DNA of 23,768 nt from Gemmatimonadota bacterium (GTDB taxonomy: Bacteria > Orphanbacterota > Orphanbacteria > Orphanbacterales > Orphanbacteraceae), in contig JABDJQ010000347.1 in assembly GCA_013002425.1 (NCBI GenBank), positions 1 to 23,768 on the forward strand. The letters are read 5' to 3'. The notes below the pieces were generated by a model. It was not told the origin of the DNA. It saw only the letters and a program-made list of their open reading frames with translations, and searched no databases. Below are positions 5,807 through 12,972 of the stretch, piece after piece. A program made the translations under genes and the position numbers. Positions within the stretch are counted from its first letter, which is position 1, and each line of letters opens with the position of its first letter.

Positions 5807-8323
5807 ATGTTTGCACCGCTTCATATCAAGACCAGGTTTTCGCCGCTGGGATCGCTCCTTTCGGCGGAGGATGTCGTCCAGGCGCTTCAGGAGCGCCGTA
5901 TCCCCGCTTGCGCGGTCAGGGATGACGGCACGCTCTACGGGGCTTACGCAGTTCGCCGGGCGGCGCGCGGCACCGGAATCCGGGTGGCGATCGGGGTCGA
6001 TCTCCCCGTCTCGTTCGTGATGCGCGCCGGAGGAGAGTTGCGGGCAGTCCTCGGTATCCTCGCGGTGGGGGTGAAAGGGGAACGCGCGCTCGACCGTCTC
6101 GTCCGCCTCTTCTGGGAAAGAAAGGAGCGGGGAGTCGATTCACTGTCGCTGCAGGATCTCCGTCGCGAACGACACGATCTCCGCTTCGTGCTCTCCGGTT
6201 CGAGCGGACCCGTTCACGCGTGCCTTCGCAAGGGCCGTCTCGCCGACGCATGGAAAACGGCGACGGCGCTCTACGGCGCGGTCGGGAATCACATCGTTCT
6301 CGAAACAGGACGAAGCGGCATGGAAGGGGAAGACCTGACCGGGCCCTTCTACCGGGAGATGGCCTCGCGATTCGAACTCCCGCTGCTGGCATCTTCGCCC
6401 GTTCGTTATCTTCGACGCGAAGACGCTGCCATCCTCCGCACGGTCCGCCGGCTCTCGCCGGAAGAGAGAGTCGAAAGCGAAAACAATCATCTTCCTTCCC
6501 CGCTCGCGATGCGCAATCGCTACGGAAACGACACGCCCACGATCGAAGCCACGCTCGGCATGGTCACGCTCTGCACGGAGAGCGGGGACACGGGCACAGA
6601 GAGAGAAACGACGCGTGATTCCTTCATCAGGACGTGCATGGACAGAATTAACACGATCTACAAGAACGAGCCGAAATGGAAACGGGAAGAGATCGACAGA
6701 CGATTCTGGAATGAATACTGGAAAGCGGAAGAAGACGGGAATCTCGACCTCGTCGTGTCACTCGCAGCCACGATCGATCGAGCCGCGCAGGCTGTAAACG
6801 GGGCCTCTTATCGCGTCAATTTCATGGAGGGGACACTGCTCGCTTACCTCCTCTCCTGGACGACGATCGATCCGGTCAGGGCCGATCTCCTTGCCGTAAA
6901 CGACCACGAGCGAAGCGGGAAGGGCATTGTCATCGAGGGAAACAGGGCGTTTCTTCGCACCCTTCGCTCGGTTCTGCAATCCTCGAACGATCCCGCATAC
7001 GCATCACTGATTGAGCCTCAGAAACTGTCGCAGGAGGATCAGCGCATCCTCACCGAAACATTGGCGTCCGCTGGGAAGGGTGCCGGGCACGATCCGAAAA
7101 AACGATCCACCCACAGTCTGTTCGAGCCCCACAACCGAACAAACCACCGCCCGGTCCCTTCCGAGAGGATGCATACCATTCTCAACCCCTCCTTCGTCGC
7201 GGATTACGTTGTCCGGCGCAATCGATTCACGTTCCGGCAATCGGAGGAGTTCGGGTGGACGGAGGAACCGACCGCTTCCATCGAACTCAGGGTTTCCGAT
7301 CTTCACGAGGCGCTCCACGTTACGGTTCAGCCTGTAACGACCGGCGACATGGTCGTGCCGGAGTGGAACGCGGACTGGGTAAGGCTGGTTTCCGGCAAGC
7401 GCGATCTGCGCGCAGCCGAAACGACTCTGCAAAACGAGTCCGACTGGATCCTGATGCTCGAAGACGGTGAATCCGCTCGTGAGACACTCGCTCTGGTTGC
7501 GCGTGTTCGCGACGGCGAGATTCCGAAACCTCTCGTAGGTTCGAGGATCGATGAAATCCTGGCCGACACGGAAGGCATCCCGGTCTATCGGGAGCAGTTC
7601 GTGCGGGTGATTCAGGCCATTACGGGGTACACGGGTGAAAGAGCGGAGCGTCTCCTGTGCAAACTGCAGAACGACGATCCGAGAATGCTGGCGCGGGAGC
7701 GACACGATTTCATTGCAGCGGTCGTGGTCGAAGGAGCTTCCTCGACTTACGGAGATCGCGTCTTTTCCTTTCTGCTTGCGATGGCCGAGCATGCGCTGCC
7801 ACGCGCCCGCCATGCGGAATCCGCGCATCTTCTTCGACGATTGATCTGCACGGCTCAAACGGACAGAGACCGGTTCTGGGCCCGACTCGTCAATGGACTG
7901 CAGAGGGACGAGGACAAGGGCACACGAAAGGTCGTGAGACAGTGGATGGCGCTCTCCGCCCGGGAAGGCATCGAATGGAAGACGGTCTCGATCAATGAAA
8001 GCAGCGCCGAGTGTGAAGTGGTCGAACCGGGTGTGATTCGTCAGGGACTGGCAGGTATTCCGGGTCTCGGTCGTGGCGAAGCGTTCGCCATTCTTCAGGC
8101 ACGGCGCGCCGGTGGCCCGTTCGGTTCGGCTGCTGATTTCCTCGATCGGATGCTGGGCAGCGCGATCTCGAGGCCGGTCTTGATTCGCCTCGCGCGGTCG
8201 CTCCAGGACGACGGGTTCCGGCTCGAGAGAAGGGGTGTCCGTTCACTCCGGAAATCAGGGGATGACGAGGCGGTTGCGCGGACGGAACAGGTTTCCCTTC
8301 CGTTTCTGAATGCCGTGTCCTAA
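5807..8323 (+). CDS. Predicted catalytically inactive DnaE-family (Pol III alpha-like) protein
   Basis: An 838-residue protein collinear with bacterial DnaE but shorter than the usual 1,050-1,200. A PHP-like domain covers about residues 1-210: LHIKTRFSPL replaces the usual LHxHT..SLLDG, AVRDDGTLYGA replaces ALTDHGN, and SSPVRYLRREDA replaces the NDxHYL type. Palm homology is clear at 342-362 (GTLLAYLLSWTTIDPVRADLL). The following PDxDxDF catalytic motif is replaced by KGIVIEG (372-378), and the region matching the third aspartate reads LVSGKRDLR. Fingers homology is at 589-620 (GIPVYREQFVRVI). A helix-hairpin-helix-like segment lies at 745-782. The C-terminus has QVSLPF (828-833), resembling a beta-clamp binding peptide. 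The frame is intact, with no stop or frameshift. It lies upstream of lexA in a probable operon. Polymerase activity is predicted lost; a scaffold role is inference. Confidence 0.9.
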   Translation: MFAPLHIKTRFSPLGSLLSAEDVVQALQERRIPACAVRDDGTLYGAYAVRRAARGTGIRVAIGVDLPVSFVMRAGGELRAVLGILAVGVKGERALDRLVRLFWERKERGVDSLSLQDLRRERHDLRFVLSGSSGPVHACLRKGRLADAWKTATALYGAVGNHIVLETGRSGMEGEDLTGPFYREMASRFELPLLASSPVRYLRREDAAILRTVRRLSPEERVESENNHLPSPLAMRNRYGNDTPTIEATLGMVTLCTESGDTGTERETTRDSFIRTCMDRINTIYKNEPKWKREEIDRRFWNEYWKAEEDGNLDLVVSLAATIDRAAQAVNGASYRVNFMEGTLLAYLLSWTTIDPVRADLLAVNDHERSGKGIVIEGNRAFLRTLRSVLQSSNDPAYASLIEPQKLSQEDQRILTETLASAGKGAGHDPKKRSTHSLFEPHNRTNHRPVPSERMHTILNPSFVADYVVRRNRFTFRQSEEFGWTEEPTASIELRVSDLHEALHVTVQPVTTGDMVVPEWNADWVRLVSGKRDLRAAETTLQNESDWILMLEDGESARETLALVARVRDGEIPKPLVGSRIDEILADTEGIPVYREQFVRVIQAITGYTGERAERLLCKLQNDDPRMLARERHDFIAAVVVEGASSTYGDRVFSFLLAMAEHALPRARHAESAHLLRRLICTAQTDRDRFWARLVNGLQRDEDKGTRKVVRQWMALSAREGIEWKTVSINESSAECEVVEPGVIRQGLAGIPGLGRGEAFAILQARRAGGPFGSAADFLDRMLGSAISRPVLIRLARSLQDDGFRLERRGVRSLRKSGDDEAVARTEQVSLPFLNAVS

Positions 8324-8350
8324 GTTGCGTGTAGGAGAAGCAGGAGTCTT

Positions 8351-8962
8351 ATGAAACGCTTGACCGACAGACAGAAGGAAATTTATGACTTTCTCGTGGA
8401 GCACTACCATGAGAACGGGTATCCCCCGACGATCCGGGAGATCGGATTTCGATTCGGGATCAAATCCACAAAGGGGGTCGTGGATCATCTGACGGCGCTC
8501 GAGCGGAAGGGATACATCAAACGGGAAGTGGGGAAATCACGCGCGCTCGAGTTGAATTACGTAGAGCGTCCGGAGTCCGATGCGGGAGTGCCTCTGCTTG
8601 GTCGAATCGCGGCCGGTTTGCCGAACGTGGCCGATGAAAACGTGGAAGATCGCTTTCAGATCGACCCTTCCTTCCTCTCGGGGAAGAACGAGTTTCTTCT
8701 TCGCGTCCGTGGCGACAGCATGATCGAGGCCTTCATCGCGGAAGGGGACATGATTCTCGTTCGTCCAACGACAGACGTTCGCAATCACGACATCGTAGTG
8801 GCTTTGGTGGGCGACGAGGCAACGGTGAAATATTTTCATCGTAAAGGGGATCAGATCGAGTTGCGCCCCGCGAACCGAACGATGAAGCCGATTCCCGTTG
8901 ACCCCAACGACGGTGAATTCCGCATTCTCGGGAAGGTCGTCGGGCTGTTCCGATACATGTAG
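8351..8962 (+). CDS. lexA: LexA repressor
   Basis: The protein is 203 residues, the normal LexA length. The N-terminal winged helix-turn-helix (about residues 1-66) contains PTIREIGFRFGIKSTKGVVD and the wing LERKGYIKRE. The autocleavage site is A88-G89 (GRIAAGLP). The S24-type protease domain follows, with catalytic S123 in RGDSM and K160 in ATVKYF. All parts needed for RecA-stimulated self-cleavage are present. AGGAG (8342-8346) precedes the ATG. It begins 27 bp after the dnaE-like gene with no terminator between, so both are probably expressed from the promoter near 5747-5776 and controlled by LexA. This places the dnaE-like gene in the SOS regulon (inference). It is convergent with the glycosyltransferase gene. 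Confidence 0.97.
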   Translation: MKRLTDRQKEIYDFLVEHYHENGYPPTIREIGFRFGIKSTKGVVDHLTALERKGYIKREVGKSRALELNYVERPESDAGVPLLGRIAAGLPNVADENVEDRFQIDPSFLSGKNEFLLRVRGDSMIEAFIAEGDMILVRPTTDVRNHDIVVALVGDEATVKYFHRKGDQIELRPANRTMKPIPVDPNDGEFRILGKVVGLFRYM

Positions 8963-8984
8963 ATTCCCGGCAGTCCGGTCGCGG

Positions 8985-10103
8985 CTACAGTGACTCGTAG
9001 ACTTCTATCAGCTTCTTCTCTTCTTCCTGCCAGCAGAGGACCCTTGCGGCCTCGACACAGTTCTTCGCGATCGTCTGTCTCCGGTCGGCATCGCCCGCCA
9101 GCTTGCGCATGGCCGTCGCGAGAGCTTCTTCTGTCGGTTCGTCGACCACTTCGCCGACATCAAATTGATTGACGAGTTTTGCGATCTCGGGAATCGGTGT
9201 CGTGATGACCGGAACGCCCGCCATGATGTACTCGAAGAACTTGTTGGGAAGTGCGTACCGGAAGTTGAGGGATGCCGTGGAATAGGCGATGAGCCCGATA
9301 TCGGCGGAAGCCGTACGCGGCGGAAGTTCCGCGAGGGGAACGGCGGGGTGAATAATGACGCGATCTTCCAGTTGTTCCTCGTGCACGATCGCGAGGAGGG
9401 AGTCCCGTTCCGGGCCGTCGCCGAGTATGACGAGACGATGCCCGGGAATCGAGTTCATCGCGCGCACGATCTGGTCGAGGCCGCGGCCCGGCTGGAGATA
9501 TCCCTGACAGAGAAACGTGAGCGCGGTCGACGATGTGTCCGCGGGAAAGAAGGGAAGAGGCGCGGGCGGCTTCTCGTAGCGCGGTATGTTGCGGAGGACG
9601 ACAGGGCGCTCGATTCCGTAGCGGGCGACCATCTCGTCCGCGATGGGATCCGATACTGTGATGACGCGGGCGCAATGCGCTATCAAACGCTTCTCGATGA
9701 ACTCCCACATTCTCGTTTCGCGGGCGCGGCCGATCAGAAAATGCGTCTCCGTAAAGAGCTCATGCGAGTCGTAGACGAGGGGCTTCCGGCGAATTCGCGC
9801 GGCAATGGCGGCGGGCACGAGAGTGTCCAGATCGTGCGCGTGGTAGACGTCTCCCTTGAGCGCTACGGCTTTCGCGGCGGCGCGCAGAAAATACTCCGCG
9901 TATCGACCTTTGCGGAGCGGCCACTTGTGCATGCGCAGCCTTACGACTCGAAAACCGTGCTCGCTGCGCTCTTCCGGGTAGCTGTCATCGTCCCGCTGTG
10001 CGATCAGCGTGACGTCGTGCCCCTGCTCCCGCAGCGTGAGGGCTTCTTTCAGAACGCGATGATCGTTCTCGAAATAATGAAAGAGGAACATGACGACGTG
10101 CAT
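8985..10103 (-). CDS. GT4-family glycosyltransferase
   Basis: This 372-residue protein has the two Rossmann-like domains of GT-B enzymes. The N-terminal acceptor domain begins MHVVMFLFHYFENDHRVLKE and includes DVYHAHDLDTLVPA. The C-terminal donor domain has the typical LVILGDGPER turn (about 225-233) and PNKFFEYIMAGVPVI (286-300), whose E291 is the usual nucleotide-sugar contact. It probably transfers a sugar from an activated donor onto a surface polysaccharide or lipid; donor and acceptor cannot be told. Its start is 13 bp downstream of the extended Nudix gene, so the two form an operon. No membrane segments are seen. Confidence 0.9.
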   Translation of the reverse strand: MHVVMFLFHYFENDHRVLKEALTLREQGHDVTLIAQRDDDSYPEERSEHGFRVVRLRMHKWPLRKGRYAEYFLRAAAKAVALKGDVYHAHDLDTLVPAAIAARIRRKPLVYDSHELFTETHFLIGRARETRMWEFIEKRLIAHCARVITVSDPIADEMVARYGIERPVVLRNIPRYEKPPAPLPFFPADTSSTALTFLCQGYLQPGRGLDQIVRAMNSIPGHRLVILGDGPERDSLLAIVHEEQLEDRVIIHPAVPLAELPPRTASADIGLIAYSTASLNFRYALPNKFFEYIMAGVPVITTPIPEIAKLVNQFDVGEVVDEPTEEALATAMRKLAGDADRRQTIAKNCVEAARVLCWQEEEKKLIEVYESL

Positions 10104-10116
10104 ATTCGCCGTCGTT

Positions 10117-10869
10117 TCAGGAAGGGGTGGGTACGCGCGCGGCGCGTTGCAGGATGGGACGGAGGTTCGGGAAGGAAACGATCTCCCACGCGTTTTCGGC
10201 CTCGAACCAGCGGGCGTCGGATATGCACTCTTCTTCTCGCGGTGTCAAAGTGCCCTGACTGTCGGCGAAGAGAAGAAAGTAGTGCACGCTCTTGAAGAAG
10301 AGGTAGTCGTGGTCTCCGTAGAAGAGGTAATCGACGCGGCCCAGAAGGTCTCCGGCCTCGATTCCGGCTGCGATGCCCGTCTCTTCCCGCACCTCCCGGA
10401 TCGCGGCTTCGCGCAACGACTCATGCCTCTTGATCTTGCCCTTCGGGATTTCCCAGCGAAGCGTGCTCTTCCGTTGCACCTGGATGAGGGCGTGGAGGGG
10501 GCCGTCGGGTGAATCGTAGCGTAGGACGCCCCCGGCGCTGATCTGCCGCCTGGTTTCGGCGCCGAGATTCAGCGCGTATCTCTTGTGAACCGCGCCTTCG
10601 ATCGTGTACGAGCCCTTCTCTCCGTATACGGGAATACCGTCATCGATCAATGCGGGGCCGTTCAGAATCGTAAAGCGGGTCTTTCGCCGCCAGTGTCGCC
10701 GCGCATAGGCGGCCGCGGCTTCCCAGGTGTCGAATGCGGCCACCTGTTTCTGATTCCAGAGCCTGGTGCGCCGGGTACTTTCGATGCCGAGCGTCGCCCC
10801 CTCCTTCGCGGGCACGATGAGAAAAGGAGGAACCGCTCCTGCCTGGAATCGTTGTGGCCCCTGTCCCAT
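10117..10869 (-). CDS. Nudix hydrolase with an N-terminal extension
   Basis: The protein has 250 residues. The full Nudix box G-x5-E-x7-REUxEExGU is at 144-166 (G144, E150, R158-E159, E162-E163, G165-I166), preceded by WEIPKGKI, as in diadenosine-polyphosphate and related hydrolases. The first roughly 110 residues are an extension with no domain I recognise. It contains a DTWEAAAAYARRHWRRK helix and the segment TRFTILNGPALIDDGIPVYG. The exact substrate is unknown. AAGGG lies about seven bases upstream of the ATG. It is followed closely by the glycosyltransferase gene and is divergent from a second Nudix gene. Confidence 0.9.
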   Translation of the reverse strand: MGQGPQRFQAGAVPPFLIVPAKEGATLGIESTRRTRLWNQKQVAAFDTWEAAAAYARRHWRRKTRFTILNGPALIDDGIPVYGEKGSYTIEGAVHKRYALNLGAETRRQISAGGVLRYDSPDGPLHALIQVQRKSTLRWEIPKGKIKRHESLREAAIREVREETGIAAGIEAGDLLGRVDYLFYGDHDYLFFKSVHYFLLFADSQGTLTPREEECISDARWFEAENAWEIVSFPNLRPILQRAARVPTPS

Positions 10870-10907
10870 TGCTGTACCCTTCGATCCGGAAGTGGCGTAA
10901 TTGTATT

Positions 10908-10936
10908 AAGATAGCGAACCCGGTAACTGAAGTCAA
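10908..10936 (-). promoter_or_regulatory. Putative promoter of the Nudix-glycosyltransferase operon
   Basis: On the minus strand, TTGACT (complement of 10931-10936) and TATCTT (complement of 10908-10913) lie 17 bp apart, a good sigma70-like arrangement. It sits about 40 bp upstream of the Nudix start at 10869, inside the 85-bp divergent region shared with the plus-strand Nudix gene. Confidence 0.55.
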
Positions 10937-10954
10937 CGAACGCGGGAGTGGGCG

Positions 10955-11503
10955 GTGGAAGAACGTAAGTGGCGCAGGATCGAGTCGCGCCCGGCGGGCC
11001 ATTTCGGTATCTTCTCGGTTCGCTACGACCGGTCGCGGTCGCCTGTATCAGGATACGAACGCGAGTACACGGTGCTGGAAGCGGTCGACTGGGTCAACGT
11101 GGTGGCGGTCACTCCGGAAGGGCGGTTCGTGCTCGTGCGCCAGTACCGCCACGGTACGGGGGAATACACGGTCGAAATCGCCGGTGGCGGCGTCGACCGC
11201 GGCGAGTCGCCGGAAGCCGCCGCCCGCCGCGAGCTCGAAGAGGAAACGGGGTACGTGACCGAGGACTGGGATCTGCTCGGCGTAGTGGAACCCAATCCGG
11301 CGTTTCAGGCGAATCTCTGCCATACTTACCTGGCGCGGAACGTGCGGCCGGATGGAAAGCCGGCGCCCGATCCCGGGGAGGAGATCGATGTTCTGGCGTG
11401 GGACGCGACGGAGGTTCAGGAAGCGGTCAGGCGTGGCGTGATCCGGCACGCACTCGTGATCGCCGCGTTCTTCTGGTACGACAAATGGTCGGGGCGCGCG
11501 TAA
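10955..11503 (+). CDS. Nudix hydrolase, ADP-ribose pyrophosphatase-like
   Basis: The protein is 182 residues, starting with GTG after GGGAG (10944-10948). The layout matches ADP-ribose pyrophosphatases of the NudF type: an N-terminal beta segment (YEREYTVLEAVDWVNVVAVT), then QYRHGTGEYTVEIAGGG, in which the E-(I)-(A)-G pattern corresponds to the E-x-PAG motif. The Nudix box follows at 78-100 (G78, E84, R92-E93, E96-E97, G99). The likely reaction is ADP-ribose to AMP plus ribose-5-phosphate. Substrate preference among nucleoside diphosphate sugars is not certain. It is transcribed divergently from the other Nudix gene. Confidence 0.9.
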   Translation: MEERKWRRIESRPAGHFGIFSVRYDRSRSPVSGYEREYTVLEAVDWVNVVAVTPEGRFVLVRQYRHGTGEYTVEIAGGGVDRGESPEAAARRELEEETGYVTEDWDLLGVVEPNPAFQANLCHTYLARNVRPDGKPAPDPGEEIDVLAWDATEVQEAVRRGVIRHALVIAAFFWYDKWSGRA

Positions 11504-11539
11504 GGCGGCGCGAAATCCGTCCCGGGCGGCGCAAAGAAA

Positions 11540-11567
11540 TCGTCATACCGCCGTGAACCGCTATAAT
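11540..11567 (+). promoter_or_regulatory. Putative promoter of the PqqD/HprK/B2/ABC operon
   Basis: A perfect -10 TATAAT lies at 11562-11567. TCGTCA at 11540-11545, 16 bp upstream, matches four of six -35 bases. Transcription would begin near 11574, giving a leader of about 47 bases before the TTG start at 11621. Confidence 0.55.
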
Positions 11568-11579
11568 CATCAGGAATCT

Positions 11580-11604
11580 CCGGGGGCACCGAGGCAGTCC
11601 CCGG
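11580..11604 (+). promoter_or_regulatory. Leader hairpin before the PqqD-like gene
   Basis: CCGGGGGC (11580-11587) pairs with GTCCCCGG (11597-11604), giving eight pairs including one G-U, around a 9-base loop. It would form at the 5' end of the predicted transcript and ends five bases before the Shine-Dalgarno GGGAGG (11610-11615). No T-run follows, so it is not a simple terminator. It may stabilise the mRNA or affect translation. Confidence 0.4.
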
Positions 11605-11620
11605 CTCAAGGGAGGATCGT

Positions 11621-11911
11621 TTGACTGCACTTTCGGCAACTACGATACTGACTCGCGCTCCCGACGTTCCGTCCCGCCCCGTCGAAGGAAAAGGGGTGCT
11701 GGTCAATCTCGAGAGCGGACACTATTTCAGCCTGAACGTGACCGGTCAGTTCATCTGGTCGAGGCTCGACGGGAAGCAGGATCTCGGCGAGGTCGCGGCG
11801 GCGGTTGCGGCTGCGTTCGAAGTCACCCGGGAGGAGGCGCTCGACGACACGCTCGCTCTCGCAATCGAACTCCTGCGCGAAGGGCTGGTCGACGTGATTC
11901 GGGCGGAATGA
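11621..11911 (+). CDS. PqqD-like peptide-recognition protein
   Basis: The protein is 96 residues from a TTG start, chosen because GGGAGG (11610-11615) lies five bases upstream. The sequence fits the PqqD family: an initial beta region with GKGVLVNLESGHYFSLNVTG, then FIWSRLDGKQDLGEVAAAVAAAF, and a C-terminal helical part (ALDDTLALAIELLREGLVDV). PqqD-like proteins act as RiPP recognition elements that bind leader peptides and present them to modifying enzymes. It is the first gene of the operon and overlaps the next gene by ATGA. Its partner peptide is not visible here. Confidence 0.9.
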   Translation: MTALSATTILTRAPDVPSRPVEGKGVLVNLESGHYFSLNVTGQFIWSRLDGKQDLGEVAAAVAAAFEVTREEALDDTLALAIELLREGLVDVIRAE

Positions 11912-12972
11912 CAGACGCGCGGCTTCATATGTCGGTGCTTTCCCGGAGCGCTTACGTGCGCTCCGACGAAGGGCGGTTTCTGTCGGCGATCCGCGAGGCG
12001 TTCCCTCATCTCGAGGCGTCTCCCCGTCCCGAGGCGTCTTCTCGTCCCGAGACCCCTGCGGAACGCGGGGCACCTCCTCGTTCCGATACGGCATCCCTCC
12101 CCGCGTTCGGCAACTCCGACACCCCCCGGACTCTCGCATACCGTTACACGGTAGACCGGAAGAGCGACCTCTTCGTCGACTCGCTCGGCACCCCGATCGC
12201 GCATTCACAGGACTTCAATCTCTATCACTGGAAGAAATCGTTTGTCGTCAGCGCGGGCGTTCGTTCGTTTGCGCAGTGTTTCTGGGAGGACGCGCGCGTG
12301 GAAGTCACGGTCCATCCCGACGATCGGGAAGACGACTGGGTTGTCGCGCACCGCCTGTTCTTTCTTCCGCTACTCGAATGGATGCGGCGCGAAGGGTATT
12401 ATCCGCTGCACGCCTCCGGCTTCGAGGTTGCCGGAAAGACGATTCTCGTTTCCGGGCCGAGCGGATCGGGGAAGTCGACATCGTCACTGGCCGCTCTCGC
12501 GGCGGGCGCTCCGTTTCTGACTGACGACACGCTGTTCGTGAGCCGCGATCGGGAGGGAAAGCTCGTGCTGAATCCGTTCCCCGAGCCGATCAAGATCGGG
12601 CGGGAATCGGCGCGGTGGTTCCCCCGCTGGCGTGAGGATTTCGTGGAGCGCCACGGCAAGTTCTCGCTCCCCGACAGCCGGTTGCCGGGCGGCGGGCGCA
12701 TGGCGAACTGCTCACCCGGGCTTCTGCTCTTCCCGTCGTTTTCACGCGAGAAGGTCACCCGCTTCGAACCGATGGCACGCCCGGAGGCGATGGTACGTCT
12801 CCTGCCGCAGTCCGCGATTCCTTCGACGTCCGACGTACTGCAGTCGCATATGGACCTTCTCGGCGACTTCGTGGAGGCGTCGGATCCCTACTTCTTCCGA
12901 TTCGCTGAAGACGTGCCCGATCTCATGACGCATCTCGACCGTCTGGTACGTTCGAAGGAGCGATCGAATTGA
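11908..12972 (+). CDS. HprK-like P-loop kinase-fold protein
   Basis: The protein has 354 residues. The C-terminal half carries a PEP-carboxykinase/HPr-kinase-like P-loop: YPLHASGFEVAGKTIL, Walker A GPSGSGKST at 183-191, and LTDDTLFV at 204-211 as the probable Walker-B/metal region. Such proteins recur beside PqqD-like and lasso-B2-like genes, where their targets are mostly unknown. No HPr substrate is implied. Residues 36-65 form a Pro-, Arg-, Ser- and Glu-rich low-complexity insertion encoded partly by an 18-bp tandem repeat. The start overlaps the PqqD-like stop (ATGA). Confidence 0.85.
   Translation: MTDARLHMSVLSRSAYVRSDEGRFLSAIREAFPHLEASPRPEASSRPETPAERGAPPRSDTASLPAFGNSDTPRTLAYRYTVDRKSDLFVDSLGTPIAHSQDFNLYHWKKSFVVSAGVRSFAQCFWEDARVEVTVHPDDREDDWVVAHRLFFLPLLEWMRREGYYPLHASGFEVAGKTILVSGPSGSGKSTSSLAALAAGAPFLTDDTLFVSRDREGKLVLNPFPEPIKIGRESARWFPRWREDFVERHGKFSLPDSRLPGGGRMANCSPGLLLFPSFSREKVTRFEPMARPEAMVRLLPQSAIPSTSDVLQSHMDLLGDFVEASDPYFFRFAEDVPDLMTHLDRLVRSKERSN
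12013..12048 (+). repeat. Two-copy 18-bp tandem repeat inside the HprK-like gene
   Basis: The units at 12013-12030 and 12031-12048 differ at two positions and encode EASPRP and EASSRP. A decayed third unit (ETPAER) follows in frame. The length is a multiple of three, so copy changes would not break the frame. Confidence 0.7.

Noticed and set aside
5807..8323. Annotation as an active DNA polymerase III alpha subunit or error-prone DnaE2
   Set aside because: Fold-level similarity is clear, but the PDxDxDF motif and the other catalytic and PHP ligands are not present.
5807..8323. Decayed pseudogene of dnaE
   Set aside because: The frame is intact over 838 codons with a good ribosome site and promoter, and surface motifs including the tail look maintained.
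11504..11639. A short precursor-peptide gene before the PqqD-like gene
   Set aside because: No plus-strand ATG with a ribosome site lies in the gap, and the minus-strand frames through it are Arg-rich shadow translations of the neighbouring genes.
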